This document shows positions 14,098-24,115 of a stretch of DNA of 43,825 nt, in pieces; position 1 is the stretch's first letter, and every line of letters starts with the position of its first letter. The translations under genes were made by a program, and so were the position numbers. The stretch lies in assembly GCA_964497615.1 (NCBI GenBank), contig CAZCEC010000055.1, forward strand, positions 1-43,825, read 5' to 3'. The stretch is from CAZCEC01 sp964497615. GTDB taxonomy: Bacteria; Chloroflexota; Anaerolineae; Anaerolineales; UBA6663. The notes under the pieces were generated by a model. It worked only from the letters and a program-made list of their open reading frames with translations. It was not told where the DNA came from and ran no database searches.

Positions 14098-15978
14098 TCA
14101 CTCCCGCATGGGAACAACGAGCACGGGCCGGCTCGTGCCGCTGACGATCTGGGCGGCGAAGTCGCGCCAGCGCCATTGCTGCGGGACGCGCGGCGCCGGG
14201 GCGCCAATCACGATCAGGTCATAGTCGCCGGCCTCGGCCTCGCGCAGCATGGCCTCTACTTCCGCGCCCTGCTCCAGCTTGATTTCGCTGGGCACATTCA
14301 GCGCCTCCAGCGAAGCCTGCGCCCGCTGCAAGTGGGCCTGCAAACGGGCGCGCTGGCCGGCCGCCAGGGGCAGCCGGTGCGCGTTCAGCACGGTGACCCG
14401 CGCGCCCGTGCGGCGCGCCAGCCGGCCGCCAAAGCCCACGTCGCTCTTGCCCGGCTCGCCGCCGGCCGTGCAGATCAGGATGCGGGCGATCTGGGGCCGC
14501 GCGGCCTGCACCAGCAGCACGGGCACTTCCGCCTGGGCCAGCAGATGGCGGGCGATCGCGCCCAGGCCGTCAGCCTCCGCGGGCCGGCCCAGCACGACGA
14601 GGTCGGACAGGCTCTCACCGGCCTCGGCGGCGACTTCTCCCGCCGGGCTGCCCTGGCGCACCCGCACTTCCAGGCGGGCCACGCCGGCCAACCAGGAAGC
14701 CCGCAAGCCGGCCAGCGTCGCCTGCACCGCCTCGGCGGCCTCGCTCGTGGCCGCCACGCCCAGCAGCGTCGTCGGGCCGGCGGCCGCCTGCGCCAGCCGG
14801 CCGCCAAGCTCCACGGCCGACGCATCGAAGGCCGAGCCGGTCACCCCGATGAGCACCTTCAATCCGGTGGGCGCCAGCACATGATACCCCTGAAGCCCGG
14901 CCCACAGGAATTGCCCCACGTCCATCTGGCTGGCCGCGCCGGCCTGGCTGGGCAGCCGGGCTTCAATGCGCGGGGCCCGTTGGCCGTAGGCGGCCGGCGG
15001 CGCCAGCGGGCGCGCGCCGCGCAGGCTGTCCACCTCCAGCACGATCCGCTCCAGCGGTCCATTGAAAATGTGCTCGACCACCTGGCAGCGCCCCAGCGCG
15101 GTGAGCCCGTCGTCGGGCGCGAAGGGCTCGGCTTGCAGCCGGACGGTCTCGGGCCGGAAGAGCACGCGCACCGGCGCGCCGGCCTCCGGCGTGGCCGCGC
15201 CCGCCGGCAGCGGCAGCCGGATCTCCCCCAGCCGGATCTGGCCGCCTTCCTCACGACCCGCCAGCACGTTGCCGCCGCCGACGAAGATCGCCACGGTCTC
15301 GGTGCGCGGCCGGTGATACAGGGCTTCCGGCGGCCCGGTCTCGATCAGGTGCCCGCGCTCGATCACCCCCACCCGGTCGGCCAGCTCGAAGGCCTCCTCC
15401 TGGTCGTGGGTCACCAGGATCGTGGTCACCTTGAGCTGGCGTTGAATGTCCTTCAGGCTCTTGCGCAGTAGCTGGCGGATGCGAACGTCCAGCGCGCCGA
15501 ATGGCTCATCCAGCAGCAGCACGGCCGGCTCGTAGGCCAGCGCGCGCGCCAACGCCACCCGCTGCTGCTGGCCGCCCGAGAGCTGGTCGGCATACCGGGC
15601 GCCCAGGCCGCTCAGGCCCACCAATTCCAGCAGCTCCTCGCTGCGGCGCCGCTGCTCGGCGGCTGGCGCCCGGCGAATGCGCAGGCCAAACCCAACATTC
15701 TCGGCCACCGTCATGTGGCGGAAGATCGAGTAGTTCTGGAACACAAAGCCGGTGCCGCGCACCTGGGGCGGCAAGTGGGTCACATCGCGCCCATTGAGCT
15801 CGATCCGCCCGGCATCCGGCTGGGTCAGCCCGGCCACCAGCCGCAGGACGGTGCTCTTGCCGCTGCCGCTGCCGCCCAGCAGCACAAACAACTCGCCGTC
15901 CTGGATTTCGAGCGAGACGCTGTTCAGCACGGGCACGCCGCCAAAGCTCTTCGTCAGCCGTTCGAGCCGGATCGACAT
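14098..15978 (-). CDS. Sulfate/molybdate-type ABC ATPase fused to two universal stress protein domains
   Basis: A 626-residue fusion. Residues 1-235 are a CysA-like ATPase: Walker A LLGGSGSGKST (33-43), Q-loop FVFQNYS (78-84), signature LSGGQQQR (133-140), Walker B VLLLDEP (153-159) and switch His191. Residues about 240-345 are a TOBE-like regulatory part with FRPETVRL. Two Usp-like domains follow: about 373-491 (KVLIGVTGSAFDASAVELGG ... LVVLGRPAEAD ... VPVLLV) and 497-624 (ILICTAGGEPG ... YDLIVIGAPA ... RPVLVVP). CysA proteins are normally about 350 residues. The ATP-loop of the second Usp lacks the usual Gly-x2-Gly-x9-Gly-Ser spacing. The start overlaps the permease stop by one base, so it is coupled. 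Usp domains may sense nucleotide or stress state. Confidence 0.92.
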   Translation of the reverse strand: MSIRLERLTKSFGGVPVLNSVSLEIQDGELFVLLGGSGSGKSTVLRLVAGLTQPDAGRIELNGRDVTHLPPQVRGTGFVFQNYSIFRHMTVAENVGFGLRIRRAPAAEQRRRSEELLELVGLSGLGARYADQLSGGQQQRVALARALAYEPAVLLLDEPFGALDVRIRQLLRKSLKDIQRQLKVTTILVTHDQEEAFELADRVGVIERGHLIETGPPEALYHRPRTETVAIFVGGGNVLAGREEGGQIRLGEIRLPLPAGAATPEAGAPVRVLFRPETVRLQAEPFAPDDGLTALGRCQVVEHIFNGPLERIVLEVDSLRGARPLAPPAAYGQRAPRIEARLPSQAGAASQMDVGQFLWAGLQGYHVLAPTGLKVLIGVTGSAFDASAVELGGRLAQAAAGPTTLLGVAATSEAAEAVQATLAGLRASWLAGVARLEVRVRQGSPAGEVAAEAGESLSDLVVLGRPAEADGLGAIARHLLAQAEVPVLLVQAARPQIARILICTAGGEPGKSDVGFGGRLARRTGARVTVLNAHRLPLAAGQRARLQAHLQRAQASLEALNVPSEIKLEQGAEVEAMLREAEAGDYDLIVIGAPAPRVPQQWRWRDFAAQIVSGTSRPVLVVPMRE

Positions 15979-16823
15979 CAGCGCGCCACCCCCCGCCGCC
16001 CGCGCGTCACCCGCAGCAAGATCAGGAACAGGACAAACGACAGCGTGGCCAGCACCGCCGCGACCGCGTTGGCGGCCTCGATGTTGCCGGCTTCGAACTG
16101 GGCGAAGATGTAGAGGGGCGCGGTCTGCGTGCGCAGCCGCAGGTTGCCGCTCACCAGGACGGTGGCGCCAAACTCGCCCAGCGAGTGGGCGAAGGTCAGC
16201 AGCGTGCCGGAGATCAGCCCGCCGCGCAGGGCCGGCAGGAGCACCAGGCGAAAGGTCTGCCAGCGGCTGGCGCCGATGGTGTAGGCGGCTTCTTCATAGG
16301 TCACCTCCAGCTCGTCCAGCACCGGCTTGACGGCGCCGAGCATGTAGGGAAAGGTGACGAAGAGATGGGCCAGCCAGACCCCCACCGGCGTGAACATGGG
16401 CTGGAGGCCCAGCGGGTCCAGGAATTGCCCCAGCAGCCCGATCGGTCCCCACAGCAGCAGCAGCGACGTGCCCACCACCACCGTGGGGATGGCCACGGGC
16501 AGATTGACGATCACGCTTAACGCCTCGCGCCCGCGAAACTGGTACTTGGAGAGCACATAGGCAGCGAAGGTGCCCAGCACGCTGTTGGCCGCGGCCGTGG
16601 CCAACGCAATCAGCAGCGAGAACCGCAGCGCGAATTGCGCATCCGGCCCACGGACGGCTTCCACAAAGCCGCTCAGCCCGCGCTGCCCGGCAAAGACGTA
16701 AATGGCCGACAGGGGCAGCAGCAGCAAGGGCAGCAGGACCAGCAGCAGCAAGGAGACCGGCACCAGCCCGGCCGGCGCCCGGCGCGGCCGGGCGGCGGGC
16801 TGAACCTCGGGGACAGCGCTCAT
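15978..16823 (-). CDS. Sulfate-type ABC transporter permease (CysW/CysT-like)
   Basis: A 281-residue inner-membrane protein with about six membrane segments. The coupling motif EEAAYTIGASRWQTFRLVLLPALRGG and the following GTLLTFAHSLGEFGATVLVSGNLR are diagnostic for the CysT/CysW/ModB group. The Ser/Thr and Pro-rich lead (about residues 1-22) is cytoplasmic. Classical sulfate importers use two different permeases; only one is encoded here, so a homodimer as in ModB is likely. Starts and stops overlap with both neighbours (4 bp upstream, 1 bp downstream), so translation is coupled. Confidence 0.92.
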   Translation of the reverse strand: MSAVPEVQPAARPRRAPAGLVPVSLLLLVLLPLLLLPLSAIYVFAGQRGLSGFVEAVRGPDAQFALRFSLLIALATAAANSVLGTFAAYVLSKYQFRGREALSVIVNLPVAIPTVVVGTSLLLLWGPIGLLGQFLDPLGLQPMFTPVGVWLAHLFVTFPYMLGAVKPVLDELEVTYEEAAYTIGASRWQTFRLVLLPALRGGLISGTLLTFAHSLGEFGATVLVSGNLRLRTQTAPLYIFAQFEAGNIEAANAVAAVLATLSFVLFLILLRVTRGRRGVAR

Positions 16824-17881
16824 GGCCCAACCTCCAGCAAGACCCGCTGTTTCCAGATCGCCTCGATGATGTCGCGCTTGGCTTGCGGCCAGCCCCCGAG
16901 ATCGGCCACCACGAACGGGGCCGCGATGAGGCCAAAGTTGGGATTCGCCGCGTTCAGCGATTCATCGACGCTGCGGAAACCATAGCGAACGAAGACTTCT
17001 TGCGCGGCCGGGCTCCACAGGAAGTCGACGAAGGCCTGCGCCAGGGCGCGCTGCTCCGGGGCGATGTTCTTATCAATCACGACCACCGTGTGCTCGCTGA
17101 GGATGGTGCTGGGCGGATAGACGACGTGGGCGGTGAGCGTGCCGCGCGCCTGATCACTGAGCGCCTCCTGCTCGTAAGTGATGAGGGCGTCGCCAAAGCC
17201 GTTTTCGAACTGGGTGCGCGCCGCCCGGGCCGACGCGGCCTGCGCGACCACATTGTCCCAGATCCCCAGCAGCTGGGCGTAGGCCGCGTCCGCATCGCCC
17301 GTGCGCCGCAGGGCTGAGGCATATTCGGCCAGGATGGCCCACTGCGCGCCGCCCGAGGTCAGCGGATCGGGATGGACCACGCCAATGCCGGGCGCGGCCA
17401 GGTCGACAAAGTCGCCGATGCCGAGCGGATTGCCCGGACGCACCAGGATGATGAAGGGCGTGCGGTTGAGCACGCCCGCGTGCGGGAGCTGCTGCCAGGT
17501 GGGGCCCGGCAGGACGCCGGCCTCCACCAGGCGGAGCGCATCCAGCTCCAGCGAGAGGATGGCAACTTCCGCTGGGACGCCGAGGACGATCTGGTTGGTG
17601 ATGGTGCCGGAACCGGAAAACGACGCGATGAATTCGACCTGTTCGCCAGTGCGGGCGCGCCACGCCTCCTGAAAGGCGGGAAAGACGCCCGCGTTCATGG
17701 CCTGGTCCAGAATACTGAACCCGTACACGACCAGGGTGCGCGTGGGCGCGCCGCGCGTGCCCGGCAGCCACGGCCACAGGGCGTAGATCACCAGGCCGCC
17801 CAGCGCCAGCCAGACGATCAATTGGCGCGCCAGGAGCGGCCAGTTAATCTGTTCGGGCCGAACCGCGCGTGGTCTGAACAT
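16820..17881 (-). CDS. Sulfate-type ABC substrate-binding protein with N-terminal membrane anchor
   Basis: A 353-residue protein. The ATG at 17881 overlaps the upstream stop (TGATG); a much longer frame upstream is only a shadow of that gene. Sbp-type marks are SFSGSGTITNQ, ILVRPGNPLGI, HPDPLTSGGAQWAILAEY, FENGFGDALITYEQEAL and SPAAQEVFVRYGFRSV. The N-terminus has a hydrophobic helix at about 16-44 but no lipobox Cys, so it is either an uncleaved anchor or a late signal sequence. It captures sulfate or a similar oxyanion (thiosulfate, molybdate) for the permease. The ligand cannot be fixed from sequence. Confidence 0.88.
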   Translation of the reverse strand: MFRPRAVRPEQINWPLLARQLIVWLALGGLVIYALWPWLPGTRGAPTRTLVVYGFSILDQAMNAGVFPAFQEAWRARTGEQVEFIASFSGSGTITNQIVLGVPAEVAILSLELDALRLVEAGVLPGPTWQQLPHAGVLNRTPFIILVRPGNPLGIGDFVDLAAPGIGVVHPDPLTSGGAQWAILAEYASALRRTGDADAAYAQLLGIWDNVVAQAASARAARTQFENGFGDALITYEQEALSDQARGTLTAHVVYPPSTILSEHTVVVIDKNIAPEQRALAQAFVDFLWSPAAQEVFVRYGFRSVDESLNAANPNFGLIAAPFVVADLGGWPQAKRDIIEAIWKQRVLLEVGP

Positions 17882-18597
17882 CAGCCACCGTTCGCCCCAG
17901 CCGCCTGCTCCACTTGCGCCTTCCGAGTCGCCAGGGCGGTGGCGTAGGCGCGGTCGTAGCGGGCGGCCAGGTCGTCGAGGTAGCCGCTGAAGTTGTCCCA
18001 GGTCTGCGCGATAAGCGAGCGCTTGGCCTGGAGTTCGGCATCCACCTTGCCGCGGCGGGCGCGGCGCAGGCTGCGGAAGATGTGGCCGGGGGCGGCGGCG
18101 ATCTGCCGGGCAAGCTGGGTGAGCGGGCTGATGCCGGCGCTGTTGAGGGTGTGGGCCAGGGCCAGGCGCGCCAGGCTGGCGGCGTTGGGGTCGTCCAGAT
18201 GGCCGAGGGCGAGGATGTAATCGAGCAGGAAGGCGCGGTGCCAGTAGTAGCTGAGCTTGTCGGTGGCTTCCTTGACGGTCAGGAAGTAGAGGATCTTCTT
18301 GGAGAAGCGCTTGATGAGGGACCAGGCGAACGAGACCGGCCAGAGCACGCACCCGGCGTACCAGGGGTCGCCGTCGCGCTCGAACTCGCTCAGGGCGGGC
18401 AGGGAGGGCTTGTAGCCGCGCCGGATGATGAGGCTGGGCATGATCTGGCGGCTGAAGAACCACTCGAAGGCCGAGTCGAGGAAGGGGATGGGGATGAGGA
18501 TGGACAGGCCGGCCAGGGTGGCGTTGCCATAGACGGCCCAGTCGAAGGCGGTGGAGGGGGACGGGTCGTTGGGTGCGGCGGGAGTGTCGGTGGACAT
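17881..18597 (-). CDS. Membrane-associated protein of unknown function, first gene of the importer operon
   Basis: A 238-residue protein. The start at 18597 (MSTDTPAAP) is preferred; an in-frame ATG lies 15 codons upstream. A hydrophobic stretch (ATLAGLSILIPIPFLDSAFE) is near the N-terminus. Further on come VLWPVSFAWSLIKRF and a helical, Arg/Ala-rich C-terminal half. I do not recognise the family. Its stop overlaps the start of the sulfate-binding protein by one base, which suggests the same transcript and possibly a role linked to the importer. Confidence 0.7.
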   Translation of the reverse strand: MSTDTPAAPNDPSPSTAFDWAVYGNATLAGLSILIPIPFLDSAFEWFFSRQIMPSLIIRRGYKPSLPALSEFERDGDPWYAGCVLWPVSFAWSLIKRFSKKILYFLTVKEATDKLSYYWHRAFLLDYILALGHLDDPNAASLARLALAHTLNSAGISPLTQLARQIAAAPGHIFRSLRRARRGKVDAELQAKRSLIAQTWDNFSGYLDDLAARYDRAYATALATRKAQVEQAAGANGG

Positions 18598-18619
18598 GAG
18601 GGGGTATTGTACTCGGGGT

Positions 18620-19150
18620 GCGGGTCGGGTGTCGGGTGTCAAGTGTCAGGTGTCACGTGGGGCGCGGCGCAACAGTGACGCGCCGCTGACTCCTCGGTGA
18701 GGCGTTTCGCGCGTGGCCTTGTGCGCGGGACGGAGTTGCTGTCGTTCGCGCTCAACGTAACAGTGTTGGGTCAATGAAGAATCGCCGCCGCTGCGCCGCC
18801 ACCTCGCTGTCGACCCTGAGCGCGAATGAACGCAAGCTGACGCCGCCGCCCTTTCCGCGCGCGAAGGGTATCGTTGACGAATCGGCGAGGCGTTTCGCGC
18901 GCGGCCTTGTGCGCTGGGCAGGCTTGTTGGCATTCGCGCTCAACGTGACAGGGATCCGGGCAGCGGCGAATCACCGCGGCTTCGTTGCGCTGCACCGCTG
19001 CACCACTGTCGACCCTGAGCGCGAATGAACGCAAGCTGACGCCGCCGCCCCTTCCGCGCGCGAAGGGTATCGTTGACGAATCGGCGAGGCGTTTCGCGCG
19101 CGGCGTTGGGCGTGAGGTTTGGGCGGGTTGTGACGCGCTCAACGTGACAA
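18620..19150. repeat. 199-bp tandem repeat of the CTCAACGTGACAG family
   Basis: Two near-identical units share GTCGACCCTGAGCGCGAATG at 18809 and 19008, a spacing of 199 bp. A unit contains CGCAAGCTGACGCCGCCGCC, GCGCGCGAAGGGTATCGTTG, CGGCGAGGCGTTTCGCGCGC and GCTCAACGTGACAG. A partial unit precedes the first copy (from about 18693) and another GCTCAACGTGACA lies at 19136. No gene is supported in 18598-19265. Related units occur at 7242-7560. Confidence 0.88.
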
Positions 19151-19265
19151 TGCTACGCGAGGATGAGTTTTGCCCGCAACCGTCGTCCGTCCTTCGTCTT
19201 TCGTCGTCCGTCGTCCGTCGTCCGTCGCCGGATTATCGCGGGGTGAGTGTGCTAGACTCCTCCAC

Positions 19266-21221
19266 ATGGAAATCGAAGCGAAATACACGATCCCCGACCG
19301 GGAGGCGCTGAGGCGGCTGCTCGAACTCAGCGCGCTGGGCGGCTACGAACTGCGCCCGGCGGGCACGCAGGAGGTGGTGGACCGCTACTACGACACGCCC
19401 GGGCGCGCGGTGCTGGGGGGCGGCTACGCCCTGCGGCTGCGCGAGAACAAGCACAAGCGGCGCTGGATCGGGACGGTGAAGGGGCTGGGCGGCGCGGCGG
19501 GCGCGGTGCACGCGCGCGAGGAGCACGAGGCGCAACTGCCGGGCCAGGTGCTGCCGGACGAGTGGCCGGACTGCACGGCGCGGGATGCGGCGCTGCGGCT
19601 GGCGGGTGGGGCGAGGGTGGAGGCGTTGTTTGCGGTGGAACAGGTGAGGGAGAAGCGGGAGGTGTGGGAGGCGGGGGACACCGGGGACTCAGGGGACTCG
19701 GGGGAAGGGTCTGAGGGGTATAAGGGGAATAAGGGGTCTGAAGGGCAAGGCGGCGAGGCGATCTCGCGGACGGCGCGGCTGGTGGGGGAGTGGTCGGTGG
19801 ATGAGGTGCGGTGGGTGGCAGAGGGGCGAGTGGCGGAGGGGCTGGAGTTGGAGATTGAGTTGGGAGAGGCGGGGACGGCGGCGGACCTGGAGGCGCTAAG
19901 TGCGGCGCTGGAGGCGTTGGGGCTGGGGCTGCGGGCGGAAGGGCGGTCGAAGTTCGAGCGGGGGTTGGAGTTGATTGACGGAACCCTTCACCACGAAGGC
20001 AATCTCACCGCGGAGCACGCAGAGAGCGCGGAGAGGGGGAGAGAAGACAGTCTCACTGCGGAGAGCGCGGAGAGGGGGGGACAAAGCATTCTCACCGCGG
20101 AGGGCGCGGAGAGGGGGGGAGAAGCGCGGCACCACACAGGTGTGATAGGGGAAGGGGAGGAAGACGATTACTTCGCGGCGGATGGGGACGGCGCGGAGGC
20201 AGGCGACGCAGCGGCGGGCCTTGCGGAAGACGCGAGCAGCGCGGCGGCGGACGGCGCGGCGGCAGCCAAGCCCCCTGCCCCGCGGCGCGCGAAGTCGCCG
20301 GGGGTGCGGGCCGATGAGCCGATGGCCGAGGCCGGGCGCCAGGTGTTGGCCTTTCACTTTGGGCGGATGGTGGACAACGAGGCCGGGGCGCGGCTGGGCG
20401 AGGATATCGAGGCCGTGCACGATATGCGCGTGGCGACGCGGCGGCAGCGGGCGGCCCTGCGGCTGTTCGGCGACTACTTCAAGCCCAAGGCCATTCGCCC
20501 CATTGGAAAGGCGCTGCGGGCGGTGGCGGGTCACCTCGGCGCGGTGCGCGACCTGGATGTGCTGCTGGAGGCGGCGCGGGCCTACCAGGCCGGGTTGGGC
20601 GAGCCGGCGGCGCGAGCCTTCCAGCCGGTGCTGGAGGCGTGGGGCCAGGAGCGCGACGCGGACCGGGCGGTGCTGCTGGCGCATCTGGATGGCGAGGACT
20701 ATCAGCAGTTTAAGGAAACGTATGCGAGGTTCCTGAGCACGGAGGGCGCGGGCGTGGCGCAACACGAGGACGCCCACGCGCCTGCGTTGGTGCGCGACCT
20801 GCTGCCCGCCCGCCTGTGGGAGCACTACGGCGCGGTGCGGGCCTATGCCCCCGCCCTGCCCGGCGCGCCCATCGAGACCCTGCATGCCCTGCGCATCGCC
20901 GGTAAGCGCCTGCGCTATGCGCTGGAGTTCTTCGCCGAGGCGCTGGACCCCAGCCTGAAGGGCGCGATCAAGGCGGTGGTGGCGCTGCAAGACCACCTGG
21001 GCGCGCTCAACGATGCCTCGGTGACCCTGGCCCGCTTGCACGACTACTTGCAGTCCGCGAACCCGCGCCCGGCGCCGGAGACGGTGCTGGCGGTGGGGGC
21101 CTACATGCGGGCGCAGGAGGTGAGGATACGGCAGTTGCGGCGGAGCGTGGGGCGGCCGTGGCGGGGGGTGGCGGGGGCGCGCTTCCGGCGGGTGCTGGCG
21201 CGGGCGGTGGCGGGGCTGTAG
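19266..21221 (+). CDS. CYTH-CHAD protein with repeat-derived inserts
   Basis: A 651-residue protein. The ATG at 19266 is chosen because it begins with the CYTH signature MEIEAKY (ExExK); the upstream part of the frame is simple repeat. The CYTH triphosphatase-type domain runs to about 245, including YALRLRENKHKRRWIGTVKG, and is interrupted at about 138-167 by a Gly/Asp/Ser-rich insert (GDTGDSGDSGEGSEGYKGNK). A second insert, about 245-290, reads LTAEHAESAERG, LTAESAERGG and LTAEGAERGG. The CHAD domain (about 350-651) has VHDMRVATRRQRAALRLF, AVRDLDVLLEAA and LHALRIAGKRLRYALEFF. CHAD domains bind polyphosphate and CYTH domains hydrolyse triphosphates or polyphosphate. Both inserts match intergenic repeats of this window. 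Confidence 0.9.
   Translation: MEIEAKYTIPDREALRRLLELSALGGYELRPAGTQEVVDRYYDTPGRAVLGGGYALRLRENKHKRRWIGTVKGLGGAAGAVHAREEHEAQLPGQVLPDEWPDCTARDAALRLAGGARVEALFAVEQVREKREVWEAGDTGDSGDSGEGSEGYKGNKGSEGQGGEAISRTARLVGEWSVDEVRWVAEGRVAEGLELEIELGEAGTAADLEALSAALEALGLGLRAEGRSKFERGLELIDGTLHHEGNLTAEHAESAERGREDSLTAESAERGGQSILTAEGAERGGEARHHTGVIGEGEEDDYFAADGDGAEAGDAAAGLAEDASSAAADGAAAAKPPAPRRAKSPGVRADEPMAEAGRQVLAFHFGRMVDNEAGARLGEDIEAVHDMRVATRRQRAALRLFGDYFKPKAIRPIGKALRAVAGHLGAVRDLDVLLEAARAYQAGLGEPAARAFQPVLEAWGQERDADRAVLLAHLDGEDYQQFKETYARFLSTEGAGVAQHEDAHAPALVRDLLPARLWEHYGAVRAYAPALPGAPIETLHALRIAGKRLRYALEFFAEALDPSLKGAIKAVVALQDHLGALNDASVTLARLHDYLQSANPRPAPETVLAVGAYMRAQEVRIRQLRRSVGRPWRGVAGARFRRVLARAVAGL
19674..19762. repeat. 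GGGGACTCAGGGGACTCGGG repeat inside the CYTH domain
   Basis: The string family GGGGACTCAGGGGACTCGGG followed by AAGGG(T/C)...AAGGGG...AAGGGGTCTGAAGGG is read in frame as a Gly/Ser/Lys linker. The same family lies outside genes at 21222-21312 just past the stop codon. Confidence 0.85.
20005..20121. repeat. CTCACCGCGGAG repeats inside the CYTH-CHAD linker
   Basis: Three units built on CTCACCGCGGAG...GCGCGGAGAGGGG (about 20012, 20052 and 20091) encode LTAE(x)AERG. The reverse complement stands alone at 12866-12899 between genes. Confidence 0.85.
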
Positions 21222-21312
21222 GGGACTCGGGGGACTCAGGGGAAGGGCATAAGGGGCATAAAGGGTCTGAAGGGCACGGGCGCAGGTGGGAAGTCAGGGG
21301 ACTCGGGGGAGG
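21222..21312. repeat. Intergenic copy of the GGGGACTCGGGGGACTCAGG repeat
   Basis: It begins directly after the CYTH-CHAD stop codon: GGGGACTCGGGGGACTCAGG, then GGGCATAAGGGGCATAAAGG and GTCAGGGGACTCGGGGG. It is the noncoding relative of the in-frame insert at 19674. Confidence 0.85.
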
Positions 21313-21368
21313 GACACATCGGAAATGGGGGAGTGGCCGGCGAGCATGTTAGAAAGAGTAGGTGAAAT

Positions 21369-21965
21369 GTGCGCAAAGTCATTGTGCTGACGTTCGTGAG
21401 CCTGGATGGTGTGATGCAGGCGCCGGGCGGTCCCGACGAGGACACGTCCGGCGGCAGCTTCACGCTCGGCGGCTGGACGGTGCCGTATTTTGACGAGGCG
21501 CTAGGCGGCGTGATGGGCGAGCAGATGGAGGGGCGCGCCCCGTTCGACCTGCTGCTGGGCCGCAAGACGTTCGAGATCTTCGCCAGCTATTGGCCCACCC
21601 AGGAAAGCCCCATCAACGACGCCACCAAGTACGTGGCCTCGAACACGCTGACCGAACACGCCTGGCAGAAGACCGTCTTTTTGAGCGGCGATGTGGCGGC
21701 GCAGGTGCGGGCGCTCAAGGCGCAGGCCGGCCCCGAGCTGCAAGTGCATGGCAGCGGCGAGTTGATCCAGACGCTGTTGAAGCATGACCTGGTGGATGAG
21801 TTCTGGCTGAAGATTTTCCCGGTGACGCTGGGCGGGGGCAAGCGGCTGTTCGGGGGCGGCACGCTGCCGAGGGCGTTCACGCTGACGCACAGCCAGGCCA
21901 CGCCCAGCGGGGTGATTGTGGCGAGCTACGCAAGGGCGGGCGAGGTGAAGACGGGGTCGTTCTGA
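21369..21965 (+). CDS. Dihydrofolate reductase-fold protein (RibD C-terminal type)
   Basis: A 198-residue protein starting with GTG. It shows the pattern of the small reductases related to the RibD C-terminal domain: KVIVLTFVSLDGVMQAPGG, LLLGRKTFEIFASYWP, LQVHGSGELIQTLL and FPVTLGGGKRLFGGG. Such proteins bind NADPH and a folate- or pterin-like substrate, but the stand-alone ones lack a known role. It is not true DHFR, which has a different N-terminal pattern. The gene is alone, convergent with the ABC exporter. Confidence 0.87.
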   Translation: MRKVIVLTFVSLDGVMQAPGGPDEDTSGGSFTLGGWTVPYFDEALGGVMGEQMEGRAPFDLLLGRKTFEIFASYWPTQESPINDATKYVASNTLTEHAWQKTVFLSGDVAAQVRALKAQAGPELQVHGSGELIQTLLKHDLVDEFWLKIFPVTLGGGKRLFGGGTLPRAFTLTHSQATPSGVIVASYARAGEVKTGSF

Positions 21966-21976
21966 GGCCAGGAGCG

Positions 21977-22030
21977 AAGGGTATGAGGGGCAAGAAGGGT
22001 GGGAGGGGCCCCTTATGCCCTTCATACCCT

Positions 22031-22034
<4 letters not shown>
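21977..22034. terminator. Convergent-gene inverted repeat
   Basis: AAGGGTATGA (21977-21986) pairs with TCATACCCTT (22022-22031); inner GGGGC/GCCC(C) strings extend the fold. It sits between the ends of the DHFR-fold gene and the ABC gene and overlaps the ABC stop codon. It could end transcripts from both sides. Confidence 0.6.
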
Positions 22035-23845
<1,811 letters not shown>

Positions 23846-23870
23846 GGAGGCATTATAAGACCTATCCCCC

Positions 23871-23985
23871 GGCCCCTTCCCTGCCAGGGAAGGGGTGCCC
23901 GCCGACAGGTGGGGGACACACCGCGGCGTGGGCTGACAACCTGCCCAGGGTTGCGGCTCCCCTCTCCCCACAGGAGAGGGGGCGG
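23871..23985. repeat. CCCCTTCCCT and CCCCTCTCC hairpins upstream of the ABC exporter
   Basis: CCCCTTCCCT (23873-23882) pairs with AGGGAAGGGG (23886-23895). A second hairpin, CCCCTCTCC-CCACA-GGAGAGGGG, starts near 23960. Same family as 8387, 30168 and 30790. The gap 23846-24115 holds no gene. Confidence 0.8.
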
Positions 23986-24115
23986 GGGTGAGGTCGAACT
24001 AGCAACCGCGGATTGCAAAGCAGAGGGGACGCGAGAGAACAGGGGAATGGTGGGCGGGCAGGGTAGAGGTGGGTTGGGGAAGCGAATGTCCTTTGTGGCC
24101 TGATGCAGGATGGCT

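Noticed and set aside
17882..18463. N-terminal extension of the sulfate-binding protein frame
   Set aside because: The extension reads Arg/Pro-rich and lies over the upstream gene; the ATG at 17881 overlaps that gene's stop and precedes a proper hydrophobic helix.
18646..19142. Several minus-strand frames of 63-123 residues across the 199-bp tandem repeat
   Set aside because: They repeat the same peptide because the DNA repeats, and no start with a ribosome site is present.
19896..21041. 381-residue minus-strand frame opposite CYTH-CHAD
   Set aside because: It is Arg/Gln/His-rich with no family pattern; the plus strand carries both domain signatures.
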